From NCBI RefSeq assembly GCF_902167145.1, contig NC_050104.1, forward strand, positions 8,392,001 through 8,456,000: a stretch of DNA of 64,000 nt, given 5' to 3'. The position numbers and the translations under genes are program-made. Shown one piece after another: positions 1 to 12,063 of the stretch. Numbering within the stretch: the first letter of the stretch is position 1; each line of letters starts with the position of its first letter. A model generated the notes under the pieces. It made no database searches. It was not told where the DNA came from and saw only the letters and a program-made list of their open reading frames with translations. This stretch comes from Zea mays. Taxonomy: Eukaryota; Streptophyta; Magnoliopsida; Poales; Poaceae.

Positions 1-1285
1 GTCGCCTAGAGGGGGTGAATAAGAAAAATCTGAAATTTATAGCTTAAAACACAAACTTCAATCTCAAGTTAGCGTTGGAACAAGAATATAGTGTAGAGGA
101 AAGAATTCTTCTTGAACAAGTTGCTCAAATGATCGCGGACTACATTGAGAGCAACTTAAGTTGATATGAAATCAAGCACAAGCAAGAGAACTAGAGAGAG
201 GAGGGAGATAGAAGCAAATCCCAAATGAGAATAAAAAACAAACATATAGGCAATTGTTTCCTGAGGTTCGGTTCCAAAGAATCTACTCCCCGTTGAGGAG
301 TCTACTTAGGACAGGTCTCCTTCAACCCTTTCCCTCTCTCGAACGATCACGTAGATTGATCGAGTGTTCTTCTCTTTTCCCGGGACACCAAGTCTTGCAA
401 AGACCTCCACACAAAGAAATAGAGTCTCTTGCTTAGCTTTACAACTTATGAGAATGAGGGTGAGAGTGAGAATGAAAACCTAAATAAAAAGCACAAGAGA
501 TTGCAATACTCAAGAGCACAAGCACCAAGTCTCTCTTCACTCAAATCAATTGAATGTGCACTTGTGTAGCTTTGAATGCGCAAGAGTTGTTGCACTTCTT
601 GGATGGATGTTAGGTGTAGCTCTTGTATATCGAAAGTGCTGGTTGGGGGCATTTATAGCACCAACCACCGCCAAATTGCCGATGAAAGTAAATGGGTTGA
701 ACTGTACTTAATGCATGCGCACCAGACCTTGCACAGTACTGGTCCGGTGCATACCGGACCCTTCTCAAGATGTGAGATAAGGTTACCGTTCTGATGGGTC
801 GGAGCACTATAGATGGTCTGGTGACCAATCAGACCATTGCCACATCATTGTAGCCGTTAGAGGAAGCCGACTGTTGCAAACTATCAGTCGGTCTGGTGCA
901 CACTGGATTGGTTCGGGCTATCCTCCGCCAAAGTGCCCAAAATACACCATCTCTGTGTAATCGGTCTGGATAGCCACCAGAACGATCCAGTGTCCCAGCT
1001 GAGAAGAAGTCGAGTCCCAACCTCCCTGCGCACACGGTCCGGTGCAGCAACAGATTGGTCTGGTGCGCCAGACAGTAGAGCAATTTTTGCTTTCTTGTCC
1101 AAATCTTCTTCAAATGATTTTGACTGGTCTTGAGGGTGTTCCTAAGACTTAGACAAACATATCTAGTGATAATCCAACTAGTCTAAGTTACAGATCTTGG
1201 ATATTTTACTCTATCTAACTCGTATTCTTGTTTTGGCTCAAACTAGCTCCAAAAGTGTGTTTCGTTGAATATGAGATTTCCAACA
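1..1285 (-). mobile_element. Copia (Sirevirus-like) LTR, minus strand, cut by window edge
   Basis: Read on the minus strand, the segment starts with TGTTGGAAATCTC at 1285 and runs to a C-rich 'ttcaccccctctaggcgac' end at position 1, which is how maize Sirevirus LTRs finish. The middle carries many degenerate copies of the ccggtgcac/ggtctggtg motif found in the other LTRs of this window. No coding region is present. It may be a solo LTR or one end of an element continuing to the left; the window edge prevents a decision. The short ORFs inside it are not genes. Confidence 0.6.
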
Positions 1286-2397
1286 CCTCTTGTAAACCCT
1301 AAATATGGCTTTAAATAAGTTTAGTTAGTTCTTTTATTATTTGAGAAATAACACTAGAGCATTTGAGTTTGTGTTCTATTATTGAGACATGTTCTTTAAT
1401 AATAAATACTAAATAAAATTATACATCATGTTGGGGTTTATGTTTGTGTATTTAAACTAAGTTCAAAATTCAAAAGAGATCTGAATAAGAAATTGAAATG
1501 AATTAAAAGGGAAATCAGAAAAATAGAAAAAAGGGAAAACCTGTCGCTTGGGCCCAATTGTCTGCACGACCCAGACCTCTGCAGCTCATCCGCGCCGGCC
1601 CAACATCGCCTAGCCGCGAGCACGTGCCGAAGATTGGGTACTGACCATGGGGTCGTACTGTCAGACTCACCTTTCCCCAAATTCACCCATGCCTACTCGG
1701 TGTTTCACTGCCTAAGGGACCCGCTTGTCATCCCTTCCTTCGACTTTGGTAACAAACTCCACGCATCTGAAGTCTGTTACCGCCATCGGGATTCCAAGCC
1801 CGATCCGACCTTGTAGCCATCTGGAATGCCCCTATGCATAAAGAGCGAACTCCTGTGATCCCCTTGACCCATAGCTATAGTCACCTGTGCCATACAATTG
1901 AGCCACCATCACCATCGAGAAAGGAGAGCAGAAGAGTCACCATAGGAAGCTGTCGCACCTGAGATCCATCTACATCGGTCCTAGGTCTCGGGAAATGAAT
2001 CGGAGAAGTTCGCCGGTGCGTGCGGGGTGTGTTCGCGGTGTTGTTGGGGTTAGTGATCAACTGTAGTGATGAGAATTCCTTGCCAGAGATAGAAAATCAC
2101 CGACGAGCTGCCATCCTTCGTCGTCAGGGCTCTGCGTGGCACAATAGCCGGTAAGAGATCCTACCCTAGGTTCGCGCTCGCCTCTGCTTTACATGGCACC
2201 TTTTGGATTAGGATTTGGGGCACAGTAGCGTAGCATCACCACCCTCCGGCAGGATCTCCACCACGGGCGGCGACATCATCTAGCAGGCAGGAGTGTGGAG
2301 GGAAACACGTGGGCTGTTGATCGATGCCCAAATGGCTGAGATTAAAACGATCAATACCATTTCGGATGTATCACATCGTCACCACTGATCGGCTAAT
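1286..2397. other. Unassigned intergenic DNA
   Basis: An AT-rich first half (1286-1530) is followed by a GC-richer stretch (1540-2390). No ORF here resembles a known protein, and no terminal repeats or target duplications were recognised. The right end is interrupted by the Copia LTR starting at 2398. It could be decayed retrotransposon sequence. Confidence 0.4.
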
Positions 2398-4252
2398 TGA
2401 AAGCTCTCTTATGGGTTTTGGTGTTTGGATGACAACCCAATTAAAGGACTAACAAGTGTGCTAAGTGTTGAACAGGTGCTTAATGCAAAGCTAATAGGGT
2501 TCAACACAAGTGAACAAGTGTGATGGTCCAAAGACTGAATTATCTATAGATAATGAACACTGCTTAAGTGAGACTCGGTGTGCGTAACTCAGAGACAACC
2601 GATCAAGCCAAGGATGGAGGCAAGAAGAGCTTTGAGGCACCGAGTGCACGGGAGAAGGTCAAGGAGACCAGGAACCCAAAGCCAGGGGTGAAGAAGAAGA
2701 CTTGCAAAGTCAAGGTTGATCGAGTTAAGAGTTATGGTGCATCAAGGATCACTACATAAGGACATGACTTACAACCAATGAGGTAACATCTACAGTTATG
2801 TGGTGTAAGTCATAAGGCTCAAGATCAAGCTCGAGAAATAAACAAGGGAGTTGGAGCTCAGATATGTCAATCTAGATCAAGTCAAGTTGACTTAATGGTT
2901 TAGAGTCCAACATCGACCTCAAACATGCCAAATTGGGTAAAACGATGAAAAAGGTTAAGTATGTAAGGTTTGAGTGTTCAACCATGTTGCATACACCTCT
3001 TACTACAAGTTTGGTGCTTTGGTTTGCTCTCTAACTTTTTCTGTAGAGAAAGTACCATTCTGAGCTCTGCTGGAGGAGAAACAGAAAAGCTAGGAGAAGA
3101 ACAAGAAAGATGTAAGTTTCTAGGACTAAATCAATTGGATTATACTCTAAATGTGTTTGTTTAAGTCTCAGGAAAATCCTCCCAAAAGTTGAAGTCAAAC
3201 GGAGAAAGAACGGAGGGGAAATCACTTAGTGTGCTATTGGCTGGTGCACAGGACAGTGAATAGTAGCTGTCCGGTGCACAGGACAGTGAATAGTGACATA
3301 TCCGGTGCACAGGACAGTGAATAGTGCCTTGTCCGGTGCACAGCCCAGTGAATAGTAGCTGTGTCCGGTGCATAGGACAGTGAATAGTGACCTGTTCGGT
3401 GCACAGGATAGTGAATAGTGACATGTCCGGTGCACCAACAGCTAGTTGTTCCAGAGAAGGAAACTGTCAATCAGATTCGTTACTGTTCACTGTCCGGTGC
3501 GCCACCGGACAGTCCGGTGCACCCGCAACCAGGAAAGGCTGGGAGCTTCCAAATGAAGCTCCAACGGCTCCTAGGCCCTTTGGGGCTATAAAAAGGACCC
3601 CTAGGCGCCTCAAACAAGTACACAAGTGCAGCCAACAAGTTCATACATCATTTGGATCAATTCTTTCTCTCCCTCTCTTGTGTATCTCTCTAGTTTGTGT
3701 AGAGGCGAGGTTATAAGCCTTTAGAGAGAGGGGAAGTGCTGCTGAGAGCTAGAGCAATATCTTGAGCGCATTGTTACTCTGCCGGAGTGCTATCGAGAAG
3801 ATTGTAAGCAGCCACGATATCGTTGTAACTGATATCAACATAGTGGAAGGCTCTGTCTGTAGCACTGACAGATCTTAGCAAACAGAGGAAGGAGTTGAAA
3901 TAGACTCCAAGCCAAGGTGTGGCTAACTCCAACGAGGACTAGGCAAGCATTTCAGGCTTGGCCGAACCTCGGGATAAATCCCTGTGTCTGTGTGCTCTGC
4001 TCTGTGTTGTGTGCTGTTTCTCTGTCTTATTTGTTGTTTATACTTGCACTTCTATATTTATATGTGGTACAAGTTGTCTTCGAAGTGCAGGGTATTTTAA
4101 GACAAGAACTTCAATTCCGCTGCAACCTACTCGAAGAGTCTTTCATTCCACTGCGATCCAGCCTTCGAGTAGAGTACGAATTTTCAGTTTTAAAGTGATA
4201 ATTATTATTCACCTATTCACCCCATTTAGGCGACATCTAGATTCTGTTCCCA
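2398..4252 (+). mobile_element. Solo Copia (Sirevirus-like) LTR
   Basis: The segment begins with TGAAAGCTCTC at 2398, contains a TATA box in 'ggctataaaaaggacccc' near 3583 and ends near the 'cacctattcacccc' motif at about 4210-4252. This follows the layout of the complete Sirevirus LTR at 18311-19586. It is longer than that LTR and includes a tandem array (3240-3450). No gag or pol follows, so it is probably a solo LTR left by recombination. The 3' end is uncertain because no matching 5-bp duplication was found. Confidence 0.6.
3238..3450 (+). repeat. Tandem minisatellite inside LTR
   Basis: About six to seven imperfect copies of a unit of roughly 31-35 bp built on 'tccggtgcacaggacag' followed by 'tgaatagt'. 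Copies differ by short insertions (agctg, gacata, gccttg). Because the unit has few stops it yields overlapping spurious ORFs rich in CTGQ/HYSLSCAP on the minus strand; these are artefacts of the repeat. Confidence 0.85.
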
Positions 4253-4559
4253 GGCATAGGGAACTTTTACTAAAGGACCAATCAGATCAGATCCCGCCCT
4301 TATAAAATCTAGATCGTAGATCTTGAATCGAACGGCAATCGATGCGTGCCAGTTCGCAATCTAATCAGAACCGTTGAGTTGGATCTAAACGGATCAAAAG
4401 CAGCCATACCCCTTCACCTTGCTAAAGAAACCATGAGTAATGCACTAATCAACCTGCCATCGCATGTAGTATAAAAACCACTACAAATGGGTCCAAATAT
4501 TAACAAAACCAACCATGTGCTTCCTAAAATAGTTCCCGCAATCTGGAGCTCGTTGGATA

Positions 4560-5879
4560 TTATAAAATAAATCTGAAACTTGATTTTAATTATAAAAATA
4601 ATTCCAGGAACTTAGAAAATCCATAACTTATCCATTTTAACTCTGATTTTAGTGGTTCTTGAAATCGCAATTTTGTCTCAACGCGTAGAGTATCCGTACG
4701 CATTTTGTTTTCATGTTTGGTGTAATATTATTTGTATCCATTATTTGTTTATTTGTATGTATTTGCACTAAAAAGGCAAGTTGTGTCCTTGACCACATTC
4801 TTTGACCTGATAATATTGACTTGTATGTTCTCACCCTATTTGCAGTGTTAGGTTAAATTGATGGGACCTAATAGGTTACCTTGTCTTGTTTATCATGTAC
4901 CTCACATACAAATGAATTATTGGGTAGTCTTGCTATTGCTCTATATAGTTTTGGGATTAATGCTACATATGAATTATGATCATGTTTTAGTATGGATTAT
5001 TTATTGTTCATGATAAGATCATTTTGTTAATTTGAACATGGAGAACCACTCGAGACAACAATGCTAGCACAAGGGTGGAACAAGATGCCCTTGACCAATT
5101 AATTAGCAAAGCTAGCGAGAGATTACCTTACCCGAAAGGGGCAACCAGGAAGTTAATCATTTTAAAGCATAGTGCTGGCTGTAATTACTGCGACGGGGTT
5201 ACAGACCGTGGAAAAGGCCTATGTTCCCTTTTTCTGAAACCGTAGCGGGTTTTCTCAAGCTAGTGGAACTTTGTAAAGGCCTCGCAGTGTGTCCTCGCCA
5301 ACTCACCTCGAAAGTGTTTAAGCGTCTGATCAAACCGAGACAATAAAAGGAGCACGTCTTGTGGGTAAAGATGCACAACATCTGCAGAGTGTAAAACTGG
5401 TATATAGCCATGCTCATGGTCATGAGCAGCTCGGGCACACATGATTAAATGATAGAACTAAACTTAACTTGACATGCATTGCATTGTGGGATTTATTTCA
5501 TCTATGGTCTATAATTTAATTGGGATGGCATTTACTTGGACTTAGTAATTGCTAATAAAATATTGACCAAGAAAGTTAAAAGCTATGGTCAGCCTTAACC
5601 ACATTACTTGGTAAGCCTTAAACATAATAGATTAAGAACATGTACTGCTAAGAAGAGGATTGTGAAGTTGAGTTCAGAGAGGTTTAGGTCATCGTCTACT
5701 AGTCAACTATGGTTGTGGAGGATCGTTATCTTCATATGGTGTATTTTATTTCGTTATTTTGTACATAAATTGTAAGTTGTGACATTGTATTTTATACACT
5801 GAGTCATAATATGTGTGAGACTTGATCCTTGCAGACATGTGAGATGCATCTGGATTTGTCCTCAAATTTAGGTGTGACA
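4560..5879 (-). mobile_element. LTR fragment of TGTCACACC family, minus strand
   Basis: On the minus strand this starts with TGTCACACCTAAATT at 5879. It shares several blocks with the plus-strand LTR at 13896-15800: 'tctgattttagtggttcttgaa' near 4650 pairs with 15290-15310 in reverse, and the 'aaaccgtagcgggttttc' block at 5238 pairs with 14640-14660. It lacks the far 3' end seen in the other copy, so the left boundary is approximate. No pol sequence is attached. Confidence 0.6.
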
Positions 5880-7400
5880 CCTCTAGATAGGTCAAATAGG
5901 TTCCTAGTGGTGTTTAGAATTTATACAAAGTGTAGACCAGGTGCTAGCTCATTTATTCCAAGTTTTACCCCCTTTTGGTTGGTTTTGAGCCGATTTTGAC
6001 TTAGAAACTGAATTGTTAAACTTATGAACATGTGAATCAAAGACTAGGCAAACTAGTTAGTTCGAAAGGTTGTGATGGACATCAAGCACCAAAATCAATG
6101 TAGAAAATGGTTTAAGGCCATTTCCCTTTCAGTACCAAAGAAAACTTCCTCTCATTGTGTGAAACCCATGGTTGTCATCTAATCTCTAATGATCATCATG
6201 ACTTTACCTATCTAGAGTGCCAATTGTTAGGGATTTTTTGGCAGTGAATGTATGGGATATGTTAAGATATCAAGTACTAAAAGCAATTGCATTACAGATT
6301 CGAGGATTTATATAGGTTCAAGATCTTGATGCGAGATAACACCCTATGTTCTGTTTTGTGGTGGTTTATATCGCCTATGTAATATGATATCATAATCTGC
6401 CATCTTGGGGCTCCTCGACCCTCCTTTTATAGTCCAAGGAGGAGCGGTGTTTACAATGTTTGCATTCGAGTTGGTTATAAACTCGATATAGAGTTGGTTA
6501 TCTACTACAAGTCATGACCAAGTTGGCCCTGAACTATGTATAAGTTGAAGCCTATCCTTTATATGCTTCTTCCTTATCCTCCTAGAATTTTACCATATCT
6601 ACATGGATATTGATCCTATCTCCTGATCTAGTATGATCGTTGTCATCTTTATCTTCCTAGAACTTCCTTGCAAATAGAATATTTTCCTGACTGTGTGGCT
6701 CGAGTCCATGATCACTTGGTCGAGCGCCCGGACTCACTTGTCATGATCTTCTTCATGGACTCGCACGTGATACCTCTGATATGTCCCTTACAATACTCCT
6801 CCATAAGATGCATATAACTCATGTTTTCTACATCCCCTCAATAGTTTACATAATAATTCTTTAGCGATTGATTTGGATGTAAATACAATATCAAAAACCA
6901 TATTTTCCTTAAATTATATTTTCGTTCATATATATTATAACACGAACAATGTATGATTTAATGAAAATCACTACATTATATGTCTCTACTTAAAAATAAA
7001 TATTGCATGGCATCTATAAATGTGCACATATTAGGGGATGGACTCACTAAATTTAAAATTTTGGATCTACAAATAAACCAAAAAATTAACAGATCTAGAT
7101 AAAACAAAAAACATATAATACCATTTCTCATAAGATGTATATAACTTATATTTTCTATCTTCCCTAAATAATATACACAATATTTGGATTGAAATACAAG
7201 CAACTACATAATTTAAGAAATATAAACAAAACAAATAACCATTTCAACCATACTACATAAGAGGATGAACATGCTAACCTTTTCCCACACTTAAATGGGT
7301 GAAAACTTTAAATTCTTGAAAAAATAGACAATACCTTCCGTCCTTGAAGGTTATGGCACCATGAACAGAGCTCCTCTCTGTTCATAGTGCCAACTTAAGG
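5880..7400. other. Unassigned AT-rich repeat-like DNA
   Basis: No recognisable protein or RNA gene. A block at about 6200-6800 ('ttttatagtccaaggagg', repeated ctcgacc and cgagtcc motifs) has the look of a minus-strand gypsy LTR, but neither terminus nor target duplication could be fixed. The 6830-7300 part is very AT-rich and holds a near-duplicate of 'cataagatgtatataactta' (6820s and 7130s). Confidence 0.35.
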
Positions 7401-8970
7401 AGGGAGACGATTTATAAAGCAGGTACATTAATACCCATTTGAGAAACCAATCGATTCTAAAGTCAAATTACTAGTAACGGTTAAAGTCTTCAACCATTGT
7501 TAACGTAATTAGTACGAGTTGGTGTCTTCAACTGATACTAATGACGTAACATTAGTGCCGGTTGGAGGCACCGACCAATAATAATGCTCACTACAAGGAT
7601 GCTAGTACTCGTTCTAAAGCAACCATTGATAATGTCCTCAGCCGGAAGCCCCTTTCTCTAGTAGTCTATGAAGCATTATCGAGTACAAGAGGCTACACCG
7701 GCTACCAACTGCATCATACTATACAAAAACTACATCGTACTACACAACACGAGTTCCAACACCCGATGAAGCAACATATCATACATGGTGCGGTGGGTAT
7801 GGCAACCACCTGGGAAAGAAAACCTCTAACACTTTTCCACAACCAGGGATATGGGCCCCGGTACGACTCTCTAATCAGTATAACAACGAGGTAGTTAGGT
7901 CTTAGCTTGTGGAGTTGAACGTTCATGTAAGCTCTCTCCTCTATTGCACTGTAAAAGGGAGGATATGGCAACATTTCACACAAATTATGTTCAAATACAA
8001 TGACTAGGCTTGACTCCAGACACTTGCAGGTGTTCATCTACTAGAGAGGCGTAAAGGCGGATTGGGAGCATTAATCTAGAACCCCCACCATAGCCATGGA
8101 GTGATGGGGAGCTAGAAGAATTTGATGCTCACTTGTATTTGAGCTTGTAACCTTTTCTTACTCAATCGATGAGTAGCAAGAGGACATAGAGTATTACACA
8201 TAATATGGCTTGAACCTCTTTAACTAGCAGTGTGCTGAGTTCCACTCATGGCCATGTTCAATGTGACATAGACATGCACCGTCTTCGCTCATAACTCTCC
8301 CTCTCTGTGGCACTTGTGTTATTATGCAATGACAATTACGATCAGTAAATGAAATTACTGAAAACTACATAAAAATTATAAACCAATACTAGACATTGTA
8401 ATATACTTAAAAACTACCATAATTATCATAATACAAATAATAGTGACATTAATTAAGGAAAAAACTAACAACTACTAAAAATACCAGAACTACTATAGTA
8501 GTAATACTGAAAAGTAGATACTAAAACTACTAAAAGATGCCAACAAAAATGGGGCGTGGAAATGTAAAATAGCATGAGCAAATTTTTACACACGCAGTAA
8601 AAGTGCTGACGTACCAAGGAAATGAAAACATACAAAGGAAAAACTAGACTGAACTATACAGGATGTACTGGCTAGTGAAAGAAAGCCAACTAGAGAATAA
8701 AAAAGTTCGGGGCGATGAAAGGAATCCTCATCAACAGTTCAAAACGTTATGAGTAGCACGAGGAATCCTCATCAACAGTAGCCACCACAGGATAAAGAAG
8801 TGTTCACACGTCAAGAGGCCTGGAACTAGCACGAGGAATCACAGTAGCATCATGCAAGCGTTTAGAACGACGTCCACGTCGTGTGTCCTAACGAAGCCAA
8901 AATAATAAAATCATCAACAACAATACTGAAAACCAATTAGTGTTAAAAATAATAAGTAACAAATAATAAA
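7401..8970. other. Unassigned DNA with CACTA-like subterminal motifs
   Basis: Around 7460-7600 there are short inverted motifs 'tagtgccggttgg' and 'gcaccgacca' next to a CACTACAAG string at 7589. These resemble subterminal repeats and the tip of CACTA (En/Spm) elements in grasses. No transposase is visible and the partner terminus was not found. At 8700-8860 the phrase 'cgaggaatcctcatcaacag' occurs twice, with a third partial copy. Confidence 0.35.
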
Positions 8971-9354
8971 AGGGCAATTACGTCAGTGTCCTTGTTTTAC
9001 AGTGTAAATACAGATTTATCTCTCTCTTTTAGACTTTGCATGTTTGCCTCTTTTTTCTCAAAACAAAACAATTATATGTCCCAACTCCCAACTCTATAGT
9101 TATACTTAACGGTCTTAAGTCTTGATAAAAAGACAATTATACCCTTTCACGTTTGAATGACAATTTGACTATATTTCAAATATAATAACATACATGACAA
9201 CAATTCAAATTAGTTCCACAAACCAATTCAAATTATTTGCAATAATTTGATTTATTTTCAAAATAAAATGGTAGCCAATTAATTATATTTTTAACATATT
9301 AACAACATAACACCCACATTATATTAAGCATAATAACGGGATATTGTATTATTA

Positions 9355-10172
9355 GTATAATAGGGGCAAACACGAGGGTTGGGTCGAAACCGACCCATTT
9401 TTGTGGGTTGGGTCGGACCCGTTCCTTATTTGGTTTAAGTGATGGGTTGAACCTAATTTCTTGTTTGATTATAGGGTTGAAGTTGCACTGTCTCTTTTTT
9501 GGTTTCGTGATGAGGGATGAACTGAATATGGTCACCTTCCTGGTCACATTACCACACTAAGGATGATATATTTAATTCCAAATGATATTACAACATCCAA
9601 AACAAATGAAACCAACACTATTTCAGTATTTGAGAAATCCATAAGCACAATGAAAGATGAAGGGTCACTGCTTCTCACCTGGTGGTGTAAATAGGGGACA
9701 TATAGGTGGTATTGGTGACGTCGTTGGGAGGCGCAGACGGGGGCATAGCGCGCCAGAGGACAGGCTGGTGGGGGAGTCCGATGGCGGACTCTCGGAGAAC
9801 ACGTCGGTGCTGGAGGGCAGGGCGATGGAGGACTCTAACGACGGATGTGGTCGGGGGCACAATGCGCAAGAGGGTAGGCCGACGGGGGAGCTAATGACTG
9901 GAGAACAGGTCGGCGGTGATGGTGCGCCCTGCGCCCCTGAGCAGGCTGCGCTCGGGTGAAGATATGGTGTGGTCGCGTGGGTGACAGGAGGGGTGGAGTG
10001 GGAATGGGTCGAAGTGGTTCGCTTGTTTTTAAGGAATTCCTAGAACCCGCATCTTAAAGAAATATTTCAACCCGGAACCAAACTAATCCGCGAACCTTTT
10101 GAACCAAACACGGGTTGATGCGGGTTCAGCCCGTTCCAACCCGCATCAACCTGCTAAACAAACACACGCTAA
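9355..10172. mobile_element. Nested element with cgggttgg-type inverted ends
   Basis: The left edge has 'gagggttgggtcgaaaccga' and 'gggttgggtcggacccgttc'. The right edge has the inverse, 'gggttcagcccgttccaacc' and 'cgcatcaacctgctaaac'. The interior (9657-9960) is GC-rich and open on both strands, giving a 100-codon plus-strand ORF without similarity to anything I recognise. Precise ends and target duplication were not resolved, so class is undecided (hAT or PIF-like). Confidence 0.4.
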
Positions 10173-10366
10173 ATAAAACATAAGGGTAAATCTGCAGTTA
10201 CACCCCAAAACAGGGGCACTAGCGTAATTGTCCCTTATCTTTTTCTCAAGGCTTAACACCATTAAGTACAACTAAAGTAGTTTGGATATACAACAACTTC
10301 GTTTTGAAAAATATGGGCAATCACGCGAAGTCTAGAAAACAGGGGTAAATCTACATTTACACCCCA

Positions 10367-10923
10367 AAATAGGGCCGATTTTTTTGCATTTTGGCCCTTT
10401 CTCGGAAAAAAATCACGTTTGGACCCTAGAAAAATTTAATGTCATTTTTGGACCTTTTGCTCAGTGTCATAGCCTATGGCGCCGAGGTAACACAGCTCGA
10501 CGCCATAGGCTAGGGCGCCGAGGTACGTGCTGCGCTAGCACAACCCGGACGTCGTGGCGCCGACGTGGCACCGAGTTTGGCGCCATAGATCTTGGAGCCG
10601 AGCTCGATTGTGTAACCACAAAGCACGTCTAGCTCAGTCGGTAGAGCGCAAGACTTTAAACCTTGTGGTCATAGGTTTGAGCCCCACGGTGGGCGTTTAA
10701 TACCTTTTGTCTTTGTCACTGCTTTGTTTTTTTGTTATCCAGATTTTTCGTTTATGTCGCTGATTTGTTCGTCCAGATTTATTTCTCATCCAGTTATTTT
10801 TTGTTTTTGTGACTGATTTGTTTATTCGTCCAGATATTTTTTGTTTATCCGGCGAGCATAGCGGCTGTGTGCCATAGTGGCCGCAAGCCATCAACTTCCC
10901 CCTTTTTGCTCAACTAACCTACA
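10367..10923 (+). repeat. Left arm of long foldback
   Basis: A 557-bp arm pairs, in reverse complement, with 11522-12063. Matching landmarks in order are 'tttttgcattttgg', 'aatcacgtttggaccct', the ggcgcc/ccatag palindromes, 'gcagcaca'-type GC segment, the tRNA-Lys-like sequence, 'tttttgtctttgtcac' and 'ggccgcaagccatcaacttc'. The arms have diverged moderately, so the structure is not a recent duplication. A 598-bp loop (10924-11521) separates them. Confidence 0.8.
10623..10695 (+). tRNA. tRNA-Lys-like sequence, probably a pseudo-tRNA
   Basis: A 73-nt segment has the layout of plant tRNA-Lys: 'TCTAGCTCAGTCGGTAGAGC' (A box/D arm), anticodon stem CAAGA/CCTTG, and T arm 'GGTTTGAGCCCC' (B box), ending GGTGGGCG. 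The loop is CTTTAAA, so the anticodon position reads TTA instead of CTT, and the acceptor has a C3-to-A mismatch. These changes suggest it is no longer a working lysine tRNA. It lies in the left foldback arm, not in a tRNA cluster. Confidence 0.6.
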
Positions 10924-11521
10924 ATAAAAATCAAATGAGAACACTCTTACTTCAACCATGACCACATAAAATATTATATTTTCATTGAGTTCTTTTGAAC
11001 ATAAATTCTAAATACATAATAACATATTTCCAGTAAAAAGAAGCACACATATTCATCTTTTTTTCTTCTGCACTAAATAAAAGTATACTCCATCATATAC
11101 TTGTCTCATGGATGATATATTTTAGAATTTACTGCATAAATTACTCCACTAGGTGATACCTAATTCCATTCCCTCCATTTACCATGACGTTTTTCAAACA
11201 AATTTAAGTTTTTCATGTGGACAAAATACTTTGTGAGCTTGTGTCTGTGTATATGGGGATACAGTCCCTCACTTTTATATTTAATTTACATACTACTAAA
11301 CTAAACAATATAGTTAATCCGCGGATTTAATTGACCTTTCCATTCAATGCTAAGTTCCCATCAAGGGAACGATGCATAGATCTAACCATGCTATTATTTT
11401 GCAGGTCACTTTTTGATTGACAAAGAGAAACATAATTGTTATTCCTATGCTAATCTTCAAATTGCATTTCCAAAAGAAGTTTTAAACATTATAGTCCATT
11501 TGCGGTTCAGATTTTCCTAGG
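10924..11521. other. Foldback loop, AT-rich
   Basis: The 598-bp spacer between the foldback arms is AT-rich. It has no ORF of note and no recognisable domain. 'tactccatcatatac' and 'attccctccatttacc' vaguely recall eroded Stowaway ends, but no inverted pair could be demonstrated. Confidence 0.4.
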
Positions 11522-12063
11522 TGTAGATTAGCTGAGCAAACAAGGTTGGAAGTTGATGGCTTGCGGCCACTGTGGCACACAGCCGCTGTGTTTGCCGGAT
11601 AAACAAAAAAATATCTAGACGAATAAACAAATCAGTCACAAAAACAAAAAAAAAATCTGGACAGACAAATCATCGACATAAACGAAAAATCTGGACAACA
11701 AAAAACAAATCAGTGACAAAGACAAAAAGTATTAAACGCCCACCGTGGGGCTCAAACCCACAACCACAAGGTTAAGAGCCTTGCACACTACCGACTGAGC
11801 TAGACGCGCTTTATGGTTACATAATCAAGCTTGGTGCCAAGATTTATGTCGCCGAGCTCGGTGCCACGTCGTCGCCACGACGCCTGGGTTGTGCCAGCGC
11901 AGCACGTTCCTCGGCGCCATAGCCTATGGCGCCGAGCTGTGTTACCTCGGCGCCATAGGCTCTGGCGCCGAGCAAAGGGTCCAAAAATGACATTAATTTT
12001 TTTAGGGTCCAAACGTGATTTTTTCCGAGAAAGAGCCAAAATGCAAAAAATTCGGAAAATAGG
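11522..12063 (-). repeat. Right arm of long foldback
   Basis: A 542-bp arm, reverse complementary to 10367-10923. It retains the tRNA-Lys-like sequence with a standard anticodon and contains a perfect 27-nt palindrome whose halves are CTCGGCGCCATAG/CTATGGCGCCGAG (about 11914-11940). A second, one-mismatch palindrome of the same kind follows at about 11951. Both would fold into hairpins in RNA or single-stranded DNA. Confidence 0.8.
11737..11809 (-). tRNA. tRNA-Lys(CTT)-like sequence in right foldback arm
   Basis: On the minus strand, GCGCGTCTAGCTCAGTCGG begins a 73-nt cloverleaf-like sequence with anticodon stem CAAGG/CCTTG, loop CTCTTAA (anticodon CTT, lysine), T arm 'GGGTTTGAGCCCC' and 3' end GGTGGGCG. 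Internal A and B boxes are intact. Defects are a G-G mismatch at acceptor pair 3 and an altered D-arm end (GTAGTGTG instead of GTAGAGCG). It could be transcribed by Pol III, but a tRNA-derived pseudogene carried by a transposon is more likely. Confidence 0.65.

Noticed and set aside
3161..3470. Three overlapping minus-strand ORFs rich in CTGQ and HYSLSCAP
   Set aside because: They are readings of the LTR minisatellite in three frames; the repeat unit explains them.
7562..8037. 110-codon plus and 107-codon minus ORFs
   Set aside because: No recognisable similarity, overlapping on opposite strands, in repeat-like DNA.
11909..11985. CRISPR-like or riboswitch-like palindromic repeat
   Set aside because: Only two hairpins, no spacers, eukaryotic transposon context; palindromes belong to the foldback arm.
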